Shown: positions 1-9,294 of the stretch, piece after piece
Layout: each line of letters opens with the position of its first letter
Numbering within the stretch: position 1 is the stretch's first letter
NCBI GenBank assembly: GCA_944323205.1
Contig: CALURO010000007.1
Location: 1 to 64,000 of the forward strand
Direction: 5' to 3'
DNA length: 64,000 bases
Source of the DNA: an uncultured Mucispirillum sp.
GTDB lineage: Bacteria; Chrysiogenota; Deferribacteres; Deferribacterales; Mucispirillaceae
Made by a program: the position numbers and the translations under genes
Notes under the pieces: generated by a model
What the model saw: only the letters and a program-made list of their open reading frames with translations
Told to the model about the DNA's origin: nothing
Database searches by the model: none

Positions 1-359
1 CCAAAAAATTCTTACCTAACTAATTACTAAGCTGTCTATCACAATTTAACCTATTCTGTTGTCAATACTTTACCATCTCCCCATACATTCTCTCGCACAG
101 GGATAATTAACCTAATACTTTTTATAAACATTGTCAAGAACTTTTTTTATGTTATTCAAAACTTTTTTTTCTAAGCTCTTAAACAAGTCATTTTTAAAGC
201 ATCATTTCCCTTTTAAAACACTCTTTTTAAAAGTGCCTTATCATCAAGGGAAGTATTTTCTATCAAACTTCATCTAATTTGTCAACTACTTTTTTTAAAA
301 AAATTTAAAAAATTTATTTTCCCTAAAATATCAATAGTTTACAAAAGACACTTTTAAAT
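1..359. other. AT-rich non-coding left edge
   Basis: I see no gene here. The stretch is T-rich on the plus strand with several ACTTTTTTT-like runs. It lies downstream of the minus-strand radical SAM gene that ends at 360. No convincing hairpin plus U-tract is visible, and no partial reading frame enters from the left edge. Confidence 0.6.
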
Positions 360-1613
360 TTATAATTTAATCTCTTTTGGAAATGGATTATCTTTCATAA
401 TACCCCACATTTTATCTATATATGATAGAGTATAAAAGTTCTCATAATAATGATAATAAAATGCACCTTTTAAAGTCATCTCATAAATATTATCTTTTTT
501 TACTATAAATCCAAAAACTTTTGCAAGCCAAAGCTCAAAGCCATACATTTTCTCAATAGATACCCCAAAAAATTTTTTAAAATCATCTGCATTAACTTTT
601 GTGCTGTAAGCTGTCCAAAAAAGCCAGTAAATCATTCGCTGCCTTTTTGTAAATCTTATTGTTAAAGATGTTGGCAGCTTATTTTCATTTATTCGGCTGC
701 AGTATGATTTTATATCAAATGTATTTATTTTAAACTGATTTTTCAAAAGAGTAGTTGCTGAACATCCAAAACCTAAAAAATTATCACGCGTCATTGATGA
801 ATAACCAGTATTTTTGCTGTCAGCAAAAGTCCATATTGAATTTCTAACATATCCTTTTTCAAAAAAATATGCTGTAATATCATCTAATAACTTTCTTTTT
901 TCATTTTTTGACATAGCTTCTACACTGCTTTTTGTATAGGTAAAATCTATAAAAGGATATATTGCAATATGGTTTGCTCCAGCATAAAATGCCTTATCAA
1001 CATCATCTTTTAAATCTTCAAAACTTTGGTTAGGAAGTGCAAAAATAAAATCCATAGATACTGTTTCAAAATGTACTTTACTTAGTGCTGTTTTTAATTC
1101 ATCAATATTAACTGCATTTCTGCCTAAAATATTTTGATATTTACTGCTGAATGACTGTATTCCAATGCTTATTTTTGTTATGCCTGCTTTTTGCAGCATA
1201 CTTAATGTTTCATAAGTTACATTTTCTGGGTGCAGCTCTATTCCGATACCTTCAGTAATTATAAAATACTTATTTACTGTTTCAATTATTTCACTAAGCC
1301 TGTTCCCTGCCAAAACTGGTGTTCCACCGCCAAAATAAAGGCTTGTTACCTGTTTTTTCTCCCCACTGCTACTGCCAGTTATATGTATCTCTTTAATCAG
1401 TGCATCTATATATTCATCACATAATTCTTTTGAGTATAATACCTTACAGTAAGGGCAGAAATTACATATACTCATGCAGAATGGTATATGAATATAAAGC
1501 CCAAGACTTTCACATTCTTCATAAGGCAGTTTTTCATCATATTCATTTTTAAAGGTAAATGGTTTAAAAGATTTTGTAAGCCACATTCTAGTTAATGTTG
1601 TAACAACACTCAT
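360..1613 (-). CDS. HemN/HemW-like radical SAM protein
   Basis: A 417-residue member of the coproporphyrinogen III oxidase-like radical SAM family. The cluster motif HIPFCMSICNFCPYC near residues 42-56 gives CX3CX2C plus a fourth Cys, and GGGTP follows near residue 95 as in HemN/HemW SAM binding. In HemN the fourth Cys follows as CxC; here it is CxxC. The start ATG has an AAGGTG ribosome site. It lies 9 bp downstream of a second radical SAM gene, so the two are probably co-transcribed. True HemN (heme synthesis), HemW (heme chaperone) and HutW/ChuW-type anaerobic heme degradation cannot be separated by eye, so family membership is firm and the reaction is not. Confidence 0.85.
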   Translation of the reverse strand: MSVVTTLTRMWLTKSFKPFTFKNEYDEKLPYEECESLGLYIHIPFCMSICNFCPYCKVLYSKELCDEYIDALIKEIHITGSSSGEKKQVTSLYFGGGTPVLAGNRLSEIIETVNKYFIITEGIGIELHPENVTYETLSMLQKAGITKISIGIQSFSSKYQNILGRNAVNIDELKTALSKVHFETVSMDFIFALPNQSFEDLKDDVDKAFYAGANHIAIYPFIDFTYTKSSVEAMSKNEKRKLLDDITAYFFEKGYVRNSIWTFADSKNTGYSSMTRDNFLGFGCSATTLLKNQFKINTFDIKSYCSRINENKLPTSLTIRFTKRQRMIYWLFWTAYSTKVNADDFKKFFGVSIEKMYGFELWLAKVFGFIVKKDNIYEMTLKGAFYYHYYENFYTLSYIDKMWGIMKDNPFPKEIKL

Positions 1614-1622
1614 TACTGCACC

Positions 1623-2525
1623 TTATATATATTTTAAATATGTACGAAGCATATCTATAATTATTTTAATATTTCCGCGAAAAAGAAGCGTATATTCTGC
1701 CACAAAAAAATAGCCGCATTTACTGCATATATCTGGTATATGAATACATCTGCCACAGGTGCTTACAACACCATTTTCTATTACTACACACTGATGACAT
1801 GGAGTTGGAAAATCATTATTAATAATATAAGGAAGTGCACTTTTTAGATTAAATATTGGAGCTTTTTCTTTCATCATCTGCAAAATGTCTTCACAGCATT
1901 CAGCTTTTTCTTCCATGCTTAATGCAAGGTGTTCTGTATCTGGATAAGGTGTATGAAAATTAAAAGACACTGCACGGACATTTTTCATATCAGCAGCCTT
2001 TCTGCATACATCTTTGATATCATCTTTATTTATTTTATTAACAGCCATATAAAAGCATATATTATCTGATGCTGCATTATTAATATTTTCCATTATTATA
2101 TCATAAGTATTGCCGCGAATTTCATTATGATTAGCTTTACTGCCGTCTAAACTTAATAAAATTAAATCTGCTTCTGGAAGATTTAAAGGAAATGTGCCGT
2201 TTGTAACAACATTTACTATAAGAAAGCCCATTTCTTTTGCTTCAATCACTAAATCTCTTATTGTTTTACCGCCATCTTTCCATAAAAATGTTTCCCCGCC
2301 GCAGAAAAATAATATACGCACTCCCATATTATATAACTGCTGCATTTCACTGCGTATTTGATTATATGGATATATAACTGATGAAATATTATTTACTGAA
2401 CAGTGCCTGCATTTAAGGTTGCATTTATCTGTTACAATGACAGTGCCAACAATAGGTTTTTTCTTTTTAAAAAGTATAGTTTTAATACCAAAGGAAGCAA
2501 AATATAAAAAAGATGATAATTTCAT
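1623..2525 (-). CDS. radical SAM protein with C-terminal Cys cluster
   Basis: A 300-residue radical SAM protein. TDKCNLKCRHC near residues 32-42 carries the CX3CX2C iron-sulfur motif, and FFCGGETFLW is the following GGE-type SAM contact. The C-terminal third has a dense cysteine set (CHQC, then CGRC, then CSKC) like the auxiliary cluster region of SPASM/Twitch enzymes. The N-terminus is hydrophobic. The start ATG follows GTGGAG. It is the first gene of a pair with the HemN-like gene. No peptide substrate gene is visible next to it, so its target is unknown. Confidence 0.8.
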   Translation of the reverse strand: MKLSSFLYFASFGIKTILFKKKKPIVGTVIVTDKCNLKCRHCSVNNISSVIYPYNQIRSEMQQLYNMGVRILFFCGGETFLWKDGGKTIRDLVIEAKEMGFLIVNVVTNGTFPLNLPEADLILLSLDGSKANHNEIRGNTYDIIMENINNAASDNICFYMAVNKINKDDIKDVCRKAADMKNVRAVSFNFHTPYPDTEHLALSMEEKAECCEDILQMMKEKAPIFNLKSALPYIINNDFPTPCHQCVVIENGVVSTCGRCIHIPDICSKCGYFFVAEYTLLFRGNIKIIIDMLRTYLKYI

Positions 2526-2594
2526 ATATACTCCACAGAAAAAGAATATATTTATATTACAGAGTTATTTGTTAAAAAGGAAGAGAAAAAACAC

Positions 2595-2623
2595 AAAAAA
2601 GGTGCAGTTATTTCCTGCACCTT
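2595..2623 (-). terminator. rho-independent terminator of ddh
   Basis: Arms GGTGCAG and CTGCACC (2601-2607 and 2615-2621, extended by A-T pairs) form a hairpin that on the minus strand is followed by TTTTTT. It sits just past the ddh stop and separates ddh from the radical SAM pair. Confidence 0.85.
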
Positions 2624-2655
2624 AAATTTAAAATATTTTATTTAACAGTTTATAA

Positions 2656-3579
2656 TTAAACTAATTTTTTAATGGCTGTTTTTCTGTCCATATTTAAGTA
2701 TAATACTGGTGGAATATCAATCATAGTATAGCAGCCGGCACTTAATCTTGTAGCAGCTCTTGCACAAGATACCATAATTTGAGAAGTAAGAGCTGGGTTA
2801 TTAATTTCCATTTTAAAAGTCATTCTTTGGTTATCAGTTAAGCCTGATGCGCCCTGTCTTTCCATTAATACGCCGTGTGAAGAATCACATACCATTGCAA
2901 GCTCTTCTGAATTTACAACAGCTTTAACATCAAGCGGATCATGAGCAAAATAGTCATCTGCTGCAAGTCGGCTTTTTGCTTCTTCTAAAGATACACCGTC
3001 TTCTAAAACAACATATACAAGCCTTGAATGTCTGCCGCCACCCATAGGGATAGTAATAGAAACAGCATCTTTTATACCTTCTACTGCCCTTGCTGCTGCA
3101 GAGTGTCCCATACTTCTGCCTCTGCCAAAGTTTGTAAAAGTAACACCAACTGGCATCATAGCTTCAAGCATAGCTCTCATAACAGAGTCACTGCCCGGGT
3201 CCCAGCCGGCAGCGGTAACAGATACTGCATTATGTTCTTTTGCAACTTTTTCTAATTTTTCCACTATTTCTGGAATTTCTGTGTGTATATCAAAGCTGTC
3301 AACAGTATTAATACCATGTTTTAAATACAAAGAATCATCATCAAAAGCATGGCGTGATGGAGTTGCTATTAAACATACATCTGGTTTTCCTTTAGCTTTT
3401 ATTAATTCTTCAACAGATGAATATTCATCAACCCCTCTTAAATCCACTTTATTTTTGCCAATAGATGACGGTCTGCGAACAACACCAACACATTCCATAT
3501 CTGATGCTGCTTCTATTGCTTCAATAGAATACCTGCCAATGTTTCCAAGACCATGAACACATACTTTAAGTTTACCCAT
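2656..3579 (-). CDS. ddh: meso-diaminopimelate D-dehydrogenase
   Basis: NADPH-dependent meso-DAP dehydrogenase, about 307 residues, which converts tetrahydrodipicolinate directly to meso-DAP for lysine and peptidoglycan. It shows the N-terminal GLGNIGRY dinucleotide fold and the family-typical AAGWDPGSDS and GRGRSMGHS segments. I place the start at the ATG at 3579 because AGGTGA lies just upstream; the upstream GTG at 3588 falls inside that ribosome site. It is monocistronic, with its own terminator, and diverges from a TetR-led efflux operon. A lysA-type decarboxylase gene lies at 61-62 kb. Confidence 0.93.
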   Translation of the reverse strand: MGKLKVCVHGLGNIGRYSIEAIEAASDMECVGVVRRPSSIGKNKVDLRGVDEYSSVEELIKAKGKPDVCLIATPSRHAFDDDSLYLKHGINTVDSFDIHTEIPEIVEKLEKVAKEHNAVSVTAAGWDPGSDSVMRAMLEAMMPVGVTFTNFGRGRSMGHSAAARAVEGIKDAVSITIPMGGGRHSRLVYVVLEDGVSLEEAKSRLAADDYFAHDPLDVKAVVNSEELAMVCDSSHGVLMERQGASGLTDNQRMTFKMEINNPALTSQIMVSCARAATRLSAGCYTMIDIPPVLYLNMDRKTAIKKLV

Positions 3580-3735
3580 TATTTTCACCTTTATTATTTT
3601 TTAGTAGGATATATAAGAAAAACATTTTTTCTTAATTTTTTCAACTTTTTCTATCATAAAATAAGGCGGTGTGCAAGTTATAATATATTACATTACTAAA
3701 TTAATACATTTTTTTTACAAAATTATGCTTGACTT

Positions 3736-3761
3736 TAATTAATTAATCGATTAATTAATTA
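3736..3761. promoter_or_regulatory. 26-bp perfect palindrome, likely TetR operator
   Basis: Thirteen-base arms are exactly symmetric around the CG at 3748-3749, with ATCGAT at the core. The palindrome begins 2 bp after a TTGACT hexamer (3729-3734) and ends 26 bp before the tetR ATG. TetR-family genes commonly repress their own operon through such sites. The -10 box is not clear to me. Confidence 0.6.
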
Positions 3762-3787
3762 TTATAAATTATAATGAGAGTATATAT

Positions 3788-4396
3788 ATGCAAAAGCAGC
3801 CGGGAAGACCAGCAGGAAGCTGTAAAAATATTAAGCATGATTTAATGATTTCTGCTATTCAGCTTTTTGCTGATAATGATTTTAACTCTGTTTCTTTAAA
3901 AGATATTGCCAAAAACTGCGGCACAACAAGTGCTATGGTGCATTATTACTTTGGCTCTAAAGAAAAATTAATAGATAATATTGCAACTGATTTTCTTGTG
4001 CCAATATTTAAAGATATTCTACATACTTCCATTAGCAAAGAAAATCCACTTGATATGGTGGAAACTGTTATTGACAGTGTTACTATAATTGCAATAAAAC
4101 ATCCATATATTGCAAAAATGTGGAGCAAAAATTTTCTGCATCATGACAGTAATCTGGCAAAACATATTCTGCCTTATATCCCTTTTGATAAACTTGCCCT
4201 TTTTACTAAAAAAATTATTCAAGGGCAGAAAGACGGCATAATTAATAAAGATTTACTGCCAAAGCTTGTTTATCCCGCTATTGTAAGCAATATATTTATA
4301 CCTATTAACGCTTTTGATTTCCTGCTTGATAAAACAAATAATGAAGAAAAAATTAAACATATAAAATCATTTATTTTAAAAGGTATTGAAAAATGA
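3788..4396 (+). CDS. TetR/AcrR transcriptional regulator
   Basis: A 202-residue regulator with an N-terminal TetR helix-turn-helix (about residues 36-55, ending in the family-typical HYYFGSKEKL). The C-terminal ligand domain is variable. It is the first gene of the efflux operon; its stop overlaps the outer-membrane factor start by 4 bp (ATGA). Similar TetR genes head YbhGFSR-type efflux operons. It probably represses its own operon through the palindrome at 3736-3761. The effector is unknown. Confidence 0.92.
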   Translation: MQKQPGRPAGSCKNIKHDLMISAIQLFADNDFNSVSLKDIAKNCGTTSAMVHYYFGSKEKLIDNIATDFLVPIFKDILHTSISKENPLDMVETVIDSVTIIAIKHPYIAKMWSKNFLHHDSNLAKHILPYIPFDKLALFTKKIIQGQKDGIINKDLLPKLVYPAIVSNIFIPINAFDFLLDKTNNEEKIKHIKSFILKGIEK

Positions 4397-5643
4397 ATAA
4401 ACTATTACTTGCTTTTACCATTATTATACTTAATGCAGGCAATGTTTTTGCTCAAATATCATTAGAAGAATGTTATGTTTTAGCAAAAAATAATTATCCA
4501 CAGATTAAAAAAGCTGATTTAATCACTAAAACAAGAGATTACAGCATTACTAATGCCAATATGGGTTATATTCCAAAAGTACTTTTTTCTGCCCGTGCAA
4601 GTTATCAGTCTGATGTTACAAAAATACCTTTTGATGTACCTTATTTTGATATACCAGTTTTATCAAATGACCAGTATAAAATATCTGTAGATATTGTACA
4701 GCCAATATGGGATGGTGGTAAAATTGAAGCAGAAAAAGAAAATATAAAAGCACAGTCAAAAAGTGAAGAAAGCTCACTTGAAGTGCAGCTTTATAATTTA
4801 AAATACAGAGTAAACCAGCTTTTTTTCAGCATACTTTTACTTGACGAACAGCTTAGTCAGAATGATATATACTCTCAGGATTTAGAGCGGACATATAATA
4901 TGATAAAACAAAGTATAAGAAATGGTGTTGCAAATACTTCTGATTTAGATGCTGTTGCAATAGAACAGGTAAAAACTAAACAAAATAAAGCTAAAATAGA
5001 AGCTGTAAAAGAAAGCTATCTTCATGCTCTTGAAATATTAACAGGGACAAATATTGATAATGGACTTATAAAACCAGAATATACTGAAATCACTGACTAT
5101 ACAGTAAAAAGACCTGAACTTACTTATTTAAGTGATAAAATAGATATTTTAGAAGCCAGTAAAAAAAATATAAATGCATCGTATATACCAACATTTGATA
5201 TATTCTTTTCTGCAGGATATGGCAGACCTGGGCTTGATATGTTAGATGACAGTTTCCAGCCCTACTATATAGCAGGAATTAAAATGGACTGGACTATTGC
5301 AGGATTTTATACAGGCGAAAGAAATAAAAAGATTATAGAGTTAAATAAAAAATCATTAGAGCTTGAAAAACAGACTTTTTTATTTAACACAAATATTGAT
5401 ATTCAAAACCAGCAGGCAAAAATTAAGCAGATTAAAGATACTATGATTTATGATGATGAGATAGTGAAACTTAGAACAAATATAAAAACATCATCTGAAA
5501 TTAAAATGAAGCAAGGAACAATGACTGTAAATGACTATATGCGGGAAGTTACTGCTGAAAATCTTGCAAAACAAAGCAAAATACTCCACGAAATAGAGCT
5601 TTTACAGGCAGTATATGAAATGAAAAATATAATAAATCAGTAA
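4393..5643 (+). CDS. TolC-family outer-membrane efflux protein
   Basis: A 416-residue outer-membrane factor with a cleavable signal peptide (MNKLLLAFTIIILNAGNVFA, then Q). The helical, Gln/Asn/Lys-rich body has the internal duplication pattern of TolC, and SLEECYVLAKNNYP is the typical first helix. It would form the outer-membrane tunnel for the ABC pump encoded downstream. It is translationally coupled to tetR upstream and separated by 14 bp from the adaptor gene. Confidence 0.9.
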   Translation: MNKLLLAFTIIILNAGNVFAQISLEECYVLAKNNYPQIKKADLITKTRDYSITNANMGYIPKVLFSARASYQSDVTKIPFDVPYFDIPVLSNDQYKISVDIVQPIWDGGKIEAEKENIKAQSKSEESSLEVQLYNLKYRVNQLFFSILLLDEQLSQNDIYSQDLERTYNMIKQSIRNGVANTSDLDAVAIEQVKTKQNKAKIEAVKESYLHALEILTGTNIDNGLIKPEYTEITDYTVKRPELTYLSDKIDILEASKKNINASYIPTFDIFFSAGYGRPGLDMLDDSFQPYYIAGIKMDWTIAGFYTGERNKKIIELNKKSLELEKQTFLFNTNIDIQNQQAKIKQIKDTMIYDDEIVKLRTNIKTSSEIKMKQGTMTVNDYMREVTAENLAKQSKILHEIELLQAVYEMKNIINQ

Positions 5644-5657
5644 GGCGGAGAGAAACT

Positions 5658-6563
5658 ATGCGAAAAATTGCATTATTAATATTTATAATATTTATGGCAG
5701 GCTGCAGTAAGGAAAATAATATAAGCCATGCTTCTGGTGTATTTGAAACAGAAGATGTGATTGTTTCTGCACTTGCTTCTGGTGAAATTACAAAGTTTGA
5801 TGTGGAAGAAGGATTAGTATTAGAAAAGGATATGGTAGTTGGAAATATTGATAATAAGCAGCTTCAGCTTAAAAAATTACAGCTGCAGAATGCAATATAT
5901 TCTGCGGAAGCAAAGCTGATTAATATTGATACTCAGCTTGCACCTATTGATGAAGAGATAAATAGATATAAAAAAGAAGTAACCCGTTTTACAAACCTTG
6001 TGAAATCTAATGCAGCAAACCAGAAACAGCTTGATGATGTAAAAGCTGCATATACTGCAGCACTAAAAAAACGCTCTGCTACTCTTGATACAATGCAGCA
6101 GAATAATAAAGCAGTAGAAAATGAAATAAACGGCTTAAAAATACAGATTGCTCAGATTGAAGATAATATACAAAAATCATATATTAAAGCTCCCATAAAT
6201 GGTGTTATACTTACAAAATATGCAAATGCTTTTGAATTTGCTCAAACTGGAAAACCGCTTTTTAAAATGGCTGATGTTTCAATCCTTATTTTGCGGGCTT
6301 ATGTAACTGCTGATATTTTAACACAGGTAAAACTTGGTGACAGTGCAGAAATTATGGCAGATTTTGGCAAAGACAGTATGAAAAAATATACTGGAAAAAT
6401 TATATGGATTTCTGACAAAGCAGAATTTACTCCAAAAACTATCCCTACAAGAGATGAACGATCTAACCTTGTGTATGCCGTTAAAATACAGGTAAAAAAT
6501 GACGGCTATCTTAGAAAAGGAATGTATGGGGAAGTAATATTTAATAATATTAATGCAGAATAG
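5658..6563 (+). CDS. HlyD-type membrane fusion lipoprotein
   Basis: A 301-residue periplasmic adaptor. The lipobox MAGC puts the lipidated Cys at residue 16. A split lipoyl/barrel-sandwich domain flanks a long helical hairpin (about residues 65-160), followed by a beta-barrel domain. It resembles YbhG/EmrA-type adaptors that join ABC-2 pumps to TolC. The GGCGGAGAG ribosome site precedes the ATG, and the ABC ATPase gene starts 2 bp after its stop. Confidence 0.9.
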   Translation: MRKIALLIFIIFMAGCSKENNISHASGVFETEDVIVSALASGEITKFDVEEGLVLEKDMVVGNIDNKQLQLKKLQLQNAIYSAEAKLINIDTQLAPIDEEINRYKKEVTRFTNLVKSNAANQKQLDDVKAAYTAALKKRSATLDTMQQNNKAVENEINGLKIQIAQIEDNIQKSYIKAPINGVILTKYANAFEFAQTGKPLFKMADVSILILRAYVTADILTQVKLGDSAEIMADFGKDSMKKYTGKIIWISDKAEFTPKTIPTRDERSNLVYAVKIQVKNDGYLRKGMYGEVIFNNINAE

Positions 6564-6565
6564 AT

Positions 6566-7459
6566 ATGGTAAAAGTTGAAAATATTTCAAAAGCATTTAA
6601 AAAAGTGCAGGCTTTAAATGATGTATCGTTCCATGCAGAAAAGGGAGAGCTTTTTGGAATAATAGGTCCAGATGGTGCTGGGAAAACCACCCTTTTTCGT
6701 ATAATGACCACATTAACTATTCCAGATAATGGCTCTGTGCTTATTAATAACAGAAGTATTTTAAAAGACTATATGGAAATAAGAAAAAATATTGGCTATA
6801 TGCCTGGCAGGTTTGCTCTTTATCAGGATTTAACAGTAGAAGAAAATCTTAACTTTTTTGCTTCTGTTTTTAATACAACAATAGAAGAAAACTACCATTT
6901 AGTAAAAGGTATATACAGCCATATTGCACCATTTAAAAACAGAAAAGCTGGTAAACTTTCTGGGGGTATGAAACAAAAACTCGCATTAAGCTGTGCATTA
7001 ATTCATAAGCCTGAAGTGCTTTTTTTAGATGAGCCTACAACAGGTGTAGACCCAGTATCACGAAAAGAATTCTGGGATATGCTTTATGACCTTAAAAATA
7101 TGGGGATAACAATTATAGTTTCTACCCCTTATATGGACGAAGCTTCCAGATGTGACAGGATTGCACTTATTAAAAATGGTGCTTTTATTGATGTGGATAC
7201 ACCTGAAAATATAATAAATAATTTTAAGCAGACATTAATTGCATTAAAAGCTGATAATATGCGGCAGCTTTTAAAAGATGTGAGAAAATGCAGTCAAATC
7301 AAAAGTGCATTTGCTTTTGGTGCAGAAATTCATGCCGTGATTGATGATGAAGATAAAATAGAAGATATAAATAATCAGCTTAAAAATTTAGACCATAAAA
7401 ATATAGAAATATACAGGATATCACCTGCTATTGAGGATTGTTATATATGGAGCAGGTAA
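6566..7459 (+). CDS. ABC exporter ATPase, degenerate-site partner 1
   Basis: A 297-residue ATPase like the N-terminal half of YbhF/RbbA. Walker A GPDGAGKTT is at 34-42, signature LSGGMKQ at 131-137 and Walker B FLDEP at 153-157. Two catalytic positions are altered: the Q-loop reads YMPGRF (Gln to Gly) and the H-switch reads STPYMDEA (His to Pro). In E. coli YbhF the two ATPase halves are fused; here they are separate genes. It overlaps the next ATPase gene by 13 bp. Confidence 0.92.
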   Translation: MVKVENISKAFKKVQALNDVSFHAEKGELFGIIGPDGAGKTTLFRIMTTLTIPDNGSVLINNRSILKDYMEIRKNIGYMPGRFALYQDLTVEENLNFFASVFNTTIEENYHLVKGIYSHIAPFKNRKAGKLSGGMKQKLALSCALIHKPEVLFLDEPTTGVDPVSRKEFWDMLYDLKNMGITIIVSTPYMDEASRCDRIALIKNGAFIDVDTPENIINNFKQTLIALKADNMRQLLKDVRKCSQIKSAFAFGAEIHAVIDDEDKIEDINNQLKNLDHKNIEIYRISPAIEDCYIWSR

Positions 7460-8184
7460 TCGTTACAAATAATCTTACAAAAAAATTCGGCTCTTTTACT
7501 GCTGTAGATAATATCAGCTTTTATGTGGAAAAAGGCGAAATATTTGGATTTCTTGGTGCAAATGGTGCTGGCAAGACTACAGCTATGCGTATGCTCTGCG
7601 GGCTTTCAAAACCTACTGCTGGAAGCGGCAGTGTGGCAGGCTATGATATATCAAAAGAATATGAAAAAATTAAAAAAAATATAGGATATATGAGCCAGAA
7701 ATTTTCTCTTTATGAAGATTTAACTGTATCAGAAAATATTAAGCTTTTTGCAGGGATTTATGGTATGCCTTTAAAGAAGATTAAAGAGAAATCTGCCCAG
7801 ATTCTTGAAAGACTTGAATTAACTGACAGAAAAGATACTCTTGTAAAATATATCCCTACAGGCTGGAAACAAAAACTTGCCTTTTCTGTGGCAGTTTTCC
7901 ATGAGCCAAAAATAGTTTTTCTTGATGAACCTACAGGGGGTGTAGACCCGGAAGCTAGAAGACAGTTTTGGGAAATGATATATGAAGCAGCAGATAATGG
8001 TATTACTATATTTGTTACTACTCACTATATGGACGAAGCAGAATACTGTGACAGAATATCTATTATGGTGCAGGGAAAAATTGCTGCCCTTGCTGCTCCA
8101 AAAGATATGAAAAAAGAATATAATGCAGCAACTATGGACGAAGTATTCAGAAAATTAGTTGCAGGCACTTTTAATCAGGAATAA
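7447..8184 (+). CDS. ABC exporter ATPase, partner 2
   Basis: A 245-residue ATPase. Walker A GANGAGKTT is at 37-45, the Q-loop YMSQKF is intact, Walker B FLDEP is at 158-162 and the H-switch TTHYMDEA has His193. The signature is degenerate, PTGWKQ in place of LSGGMKQ. I start it at ATG 7447, which follows GAGG; an in-frame TTG lies 9 bp upstream. It complements the defects of the preceding ATPase, giving one consensus and one degenerate composite site in the heterodimer. Confidence 0.92.
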   Translation: MEQVIVTNNLTKKFGSFTAVDNISFYVEKGEIFGFLGANGAGKTTAMRMLCGLSKPTAGSGSVAGYDISKEYEKIKKNIGYMSQKFSLYEDLTVSENIKLFAGIYGMPLKKIKEKSAQILERLELTDRKDTLVKYIPTGWKQKLAFSVAVFHEPKIVFLDEPTGGVDPEARRQFWEMIYEAADNGITIFVTTHYMDEAEYCDRISIMVQGKIAALAAPKDMKKEYNAATMDEVFRKLVAGTFNQE

Positions 8185-8186
8185 AT

Positions 8187-9290
8187 ATGAAACAGCTTTT
8201 ATCATTTATCAAAAAAGAAGTGCTGCATATAATAAGAGATAAAAGAACAATATTAATACTTCTTATTATGCCTGTTGTGCAGATTATGCTGTTTGGATTT
8301 GCTATGACTTTGGAAGTAAAAAATATTCGTGTAGCAGTATCTTATCAGTATGGCGATGAATTAGCTGAAAAAATTACTGCACGCATTAGTGCAAGCGAGT
8401 ATTTTGATATTGTAAAAACGATAAATAACCCGATAAATATATCTTCTTATTTTATAAAAGAAAAAATTGATACTGTTATCGTATTCAGCGACGGATTTTC
8501 AAATGAAATATATAAGGGCGGAACGCCTGCTGTGCAGATAATTAATGATGCATCAGACCCAAACCAGGCAAGCACTGTTACAAGCTATATTTCTGCGATT
8601 ATTTCATCATTTCAAAATGAAATTGCAGGTGCAGCCTCCCCTGTCCGCATAAATACTGAGCTTAAAATGCTTTATAATCCAGAACTTAAAGGCTCATATA
8701 ACTTTGTGCCGGGTGTTATGGCACTTGTGCTTACATTAATATGTGCTATGATGACATCTATTTCAATAGTAAGAGAAAAAGAGTTTGGAACAATGGAACT
8801 TCTGCTTGTTTCCCCAATGAAGCCGGCTTATATAATAATATCTAAAATTGTGCCTTACTTTATTATATCAACAATAAATCTGCTGACTATTATTGCATTA
8901 GCCGTAATGCTGCTTGATATGCCTGTAAGGGGAAGTTTTACACTGCTTATGGGAGTATCATTTTTATTTATATTTGTTTCACTAACTGTTGGAATATTTA
9001 TATCTTCTCTTGTGGCAAATCAGGCTGCTGCAATGCTTATTGCAGGTATGGGTATGATGCTTCCTGTTATGCTGCTTTCAGGTATGCTTTTTCCGCTGGA
9101 TAGTATGCCGAAATTTTTACAGGTAATTGCTGATTTTGTGCCTGCTTCATGGTATTTTACTGCTGTAAAAAAAATAATGATAGAAGGTCAGGGGTTTATG
9201 AATATTACAAAAGAAATTATTATATTAAATATTATGCTTGCAGTTTTAGTGATAGCAAGTATTAAGAAATTTAAAGTGCGGTTAGGGTAA
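8187..9290 (+). CDS. ABC-2 type permease (YbhS-like)
   Basis: A 367-residue ABC-2 permease. There is one N-terminal membrane helix (IMPVVQIMLFGFAM), a large extracytoplasmic domain of about 140 residues, then five C-terminal helices. The cytoplasmic loop REKEFGTMELLLVSP is the family hallmark. It begins 2 bp after the second ATPase gene. With the next gene it should form the heterodimeric membrane channel of a drug or lipid exporter. Confidence 0.92.
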   Translation: MKQLLSFIKKEVLHIIRDKRTILILLIMPVVQIMLFGFAMTLEVKNIRVAVSYQYGDELAEKITARISASEYFDIVKTINNPINISSYFIKEKIDTVIVFSDGFSNEIYKGGTPAVQIINDASDPNQASTVTSYISAIISSFQNEIAGAASPVRINTELKMLYNPELKGSYNFVPGVMALVLTLICAMMTSISIVREKEFGTMELLLVSPMKPAYIIISKIVPYFIISTINLLTIIALAVMLLDMPVRGSFTLLMGVSFLFIFVSLTVGIFISSLVANQAAAMLIAGMGMMLPVMLLSGMLFPLDSMPKFLQVIADFVPASWYFTAVKKIMIEGQGFMNITKEIIILNIMLAVLVIASIKKFKVRLG

Positions 9291-9294
9291 TATT

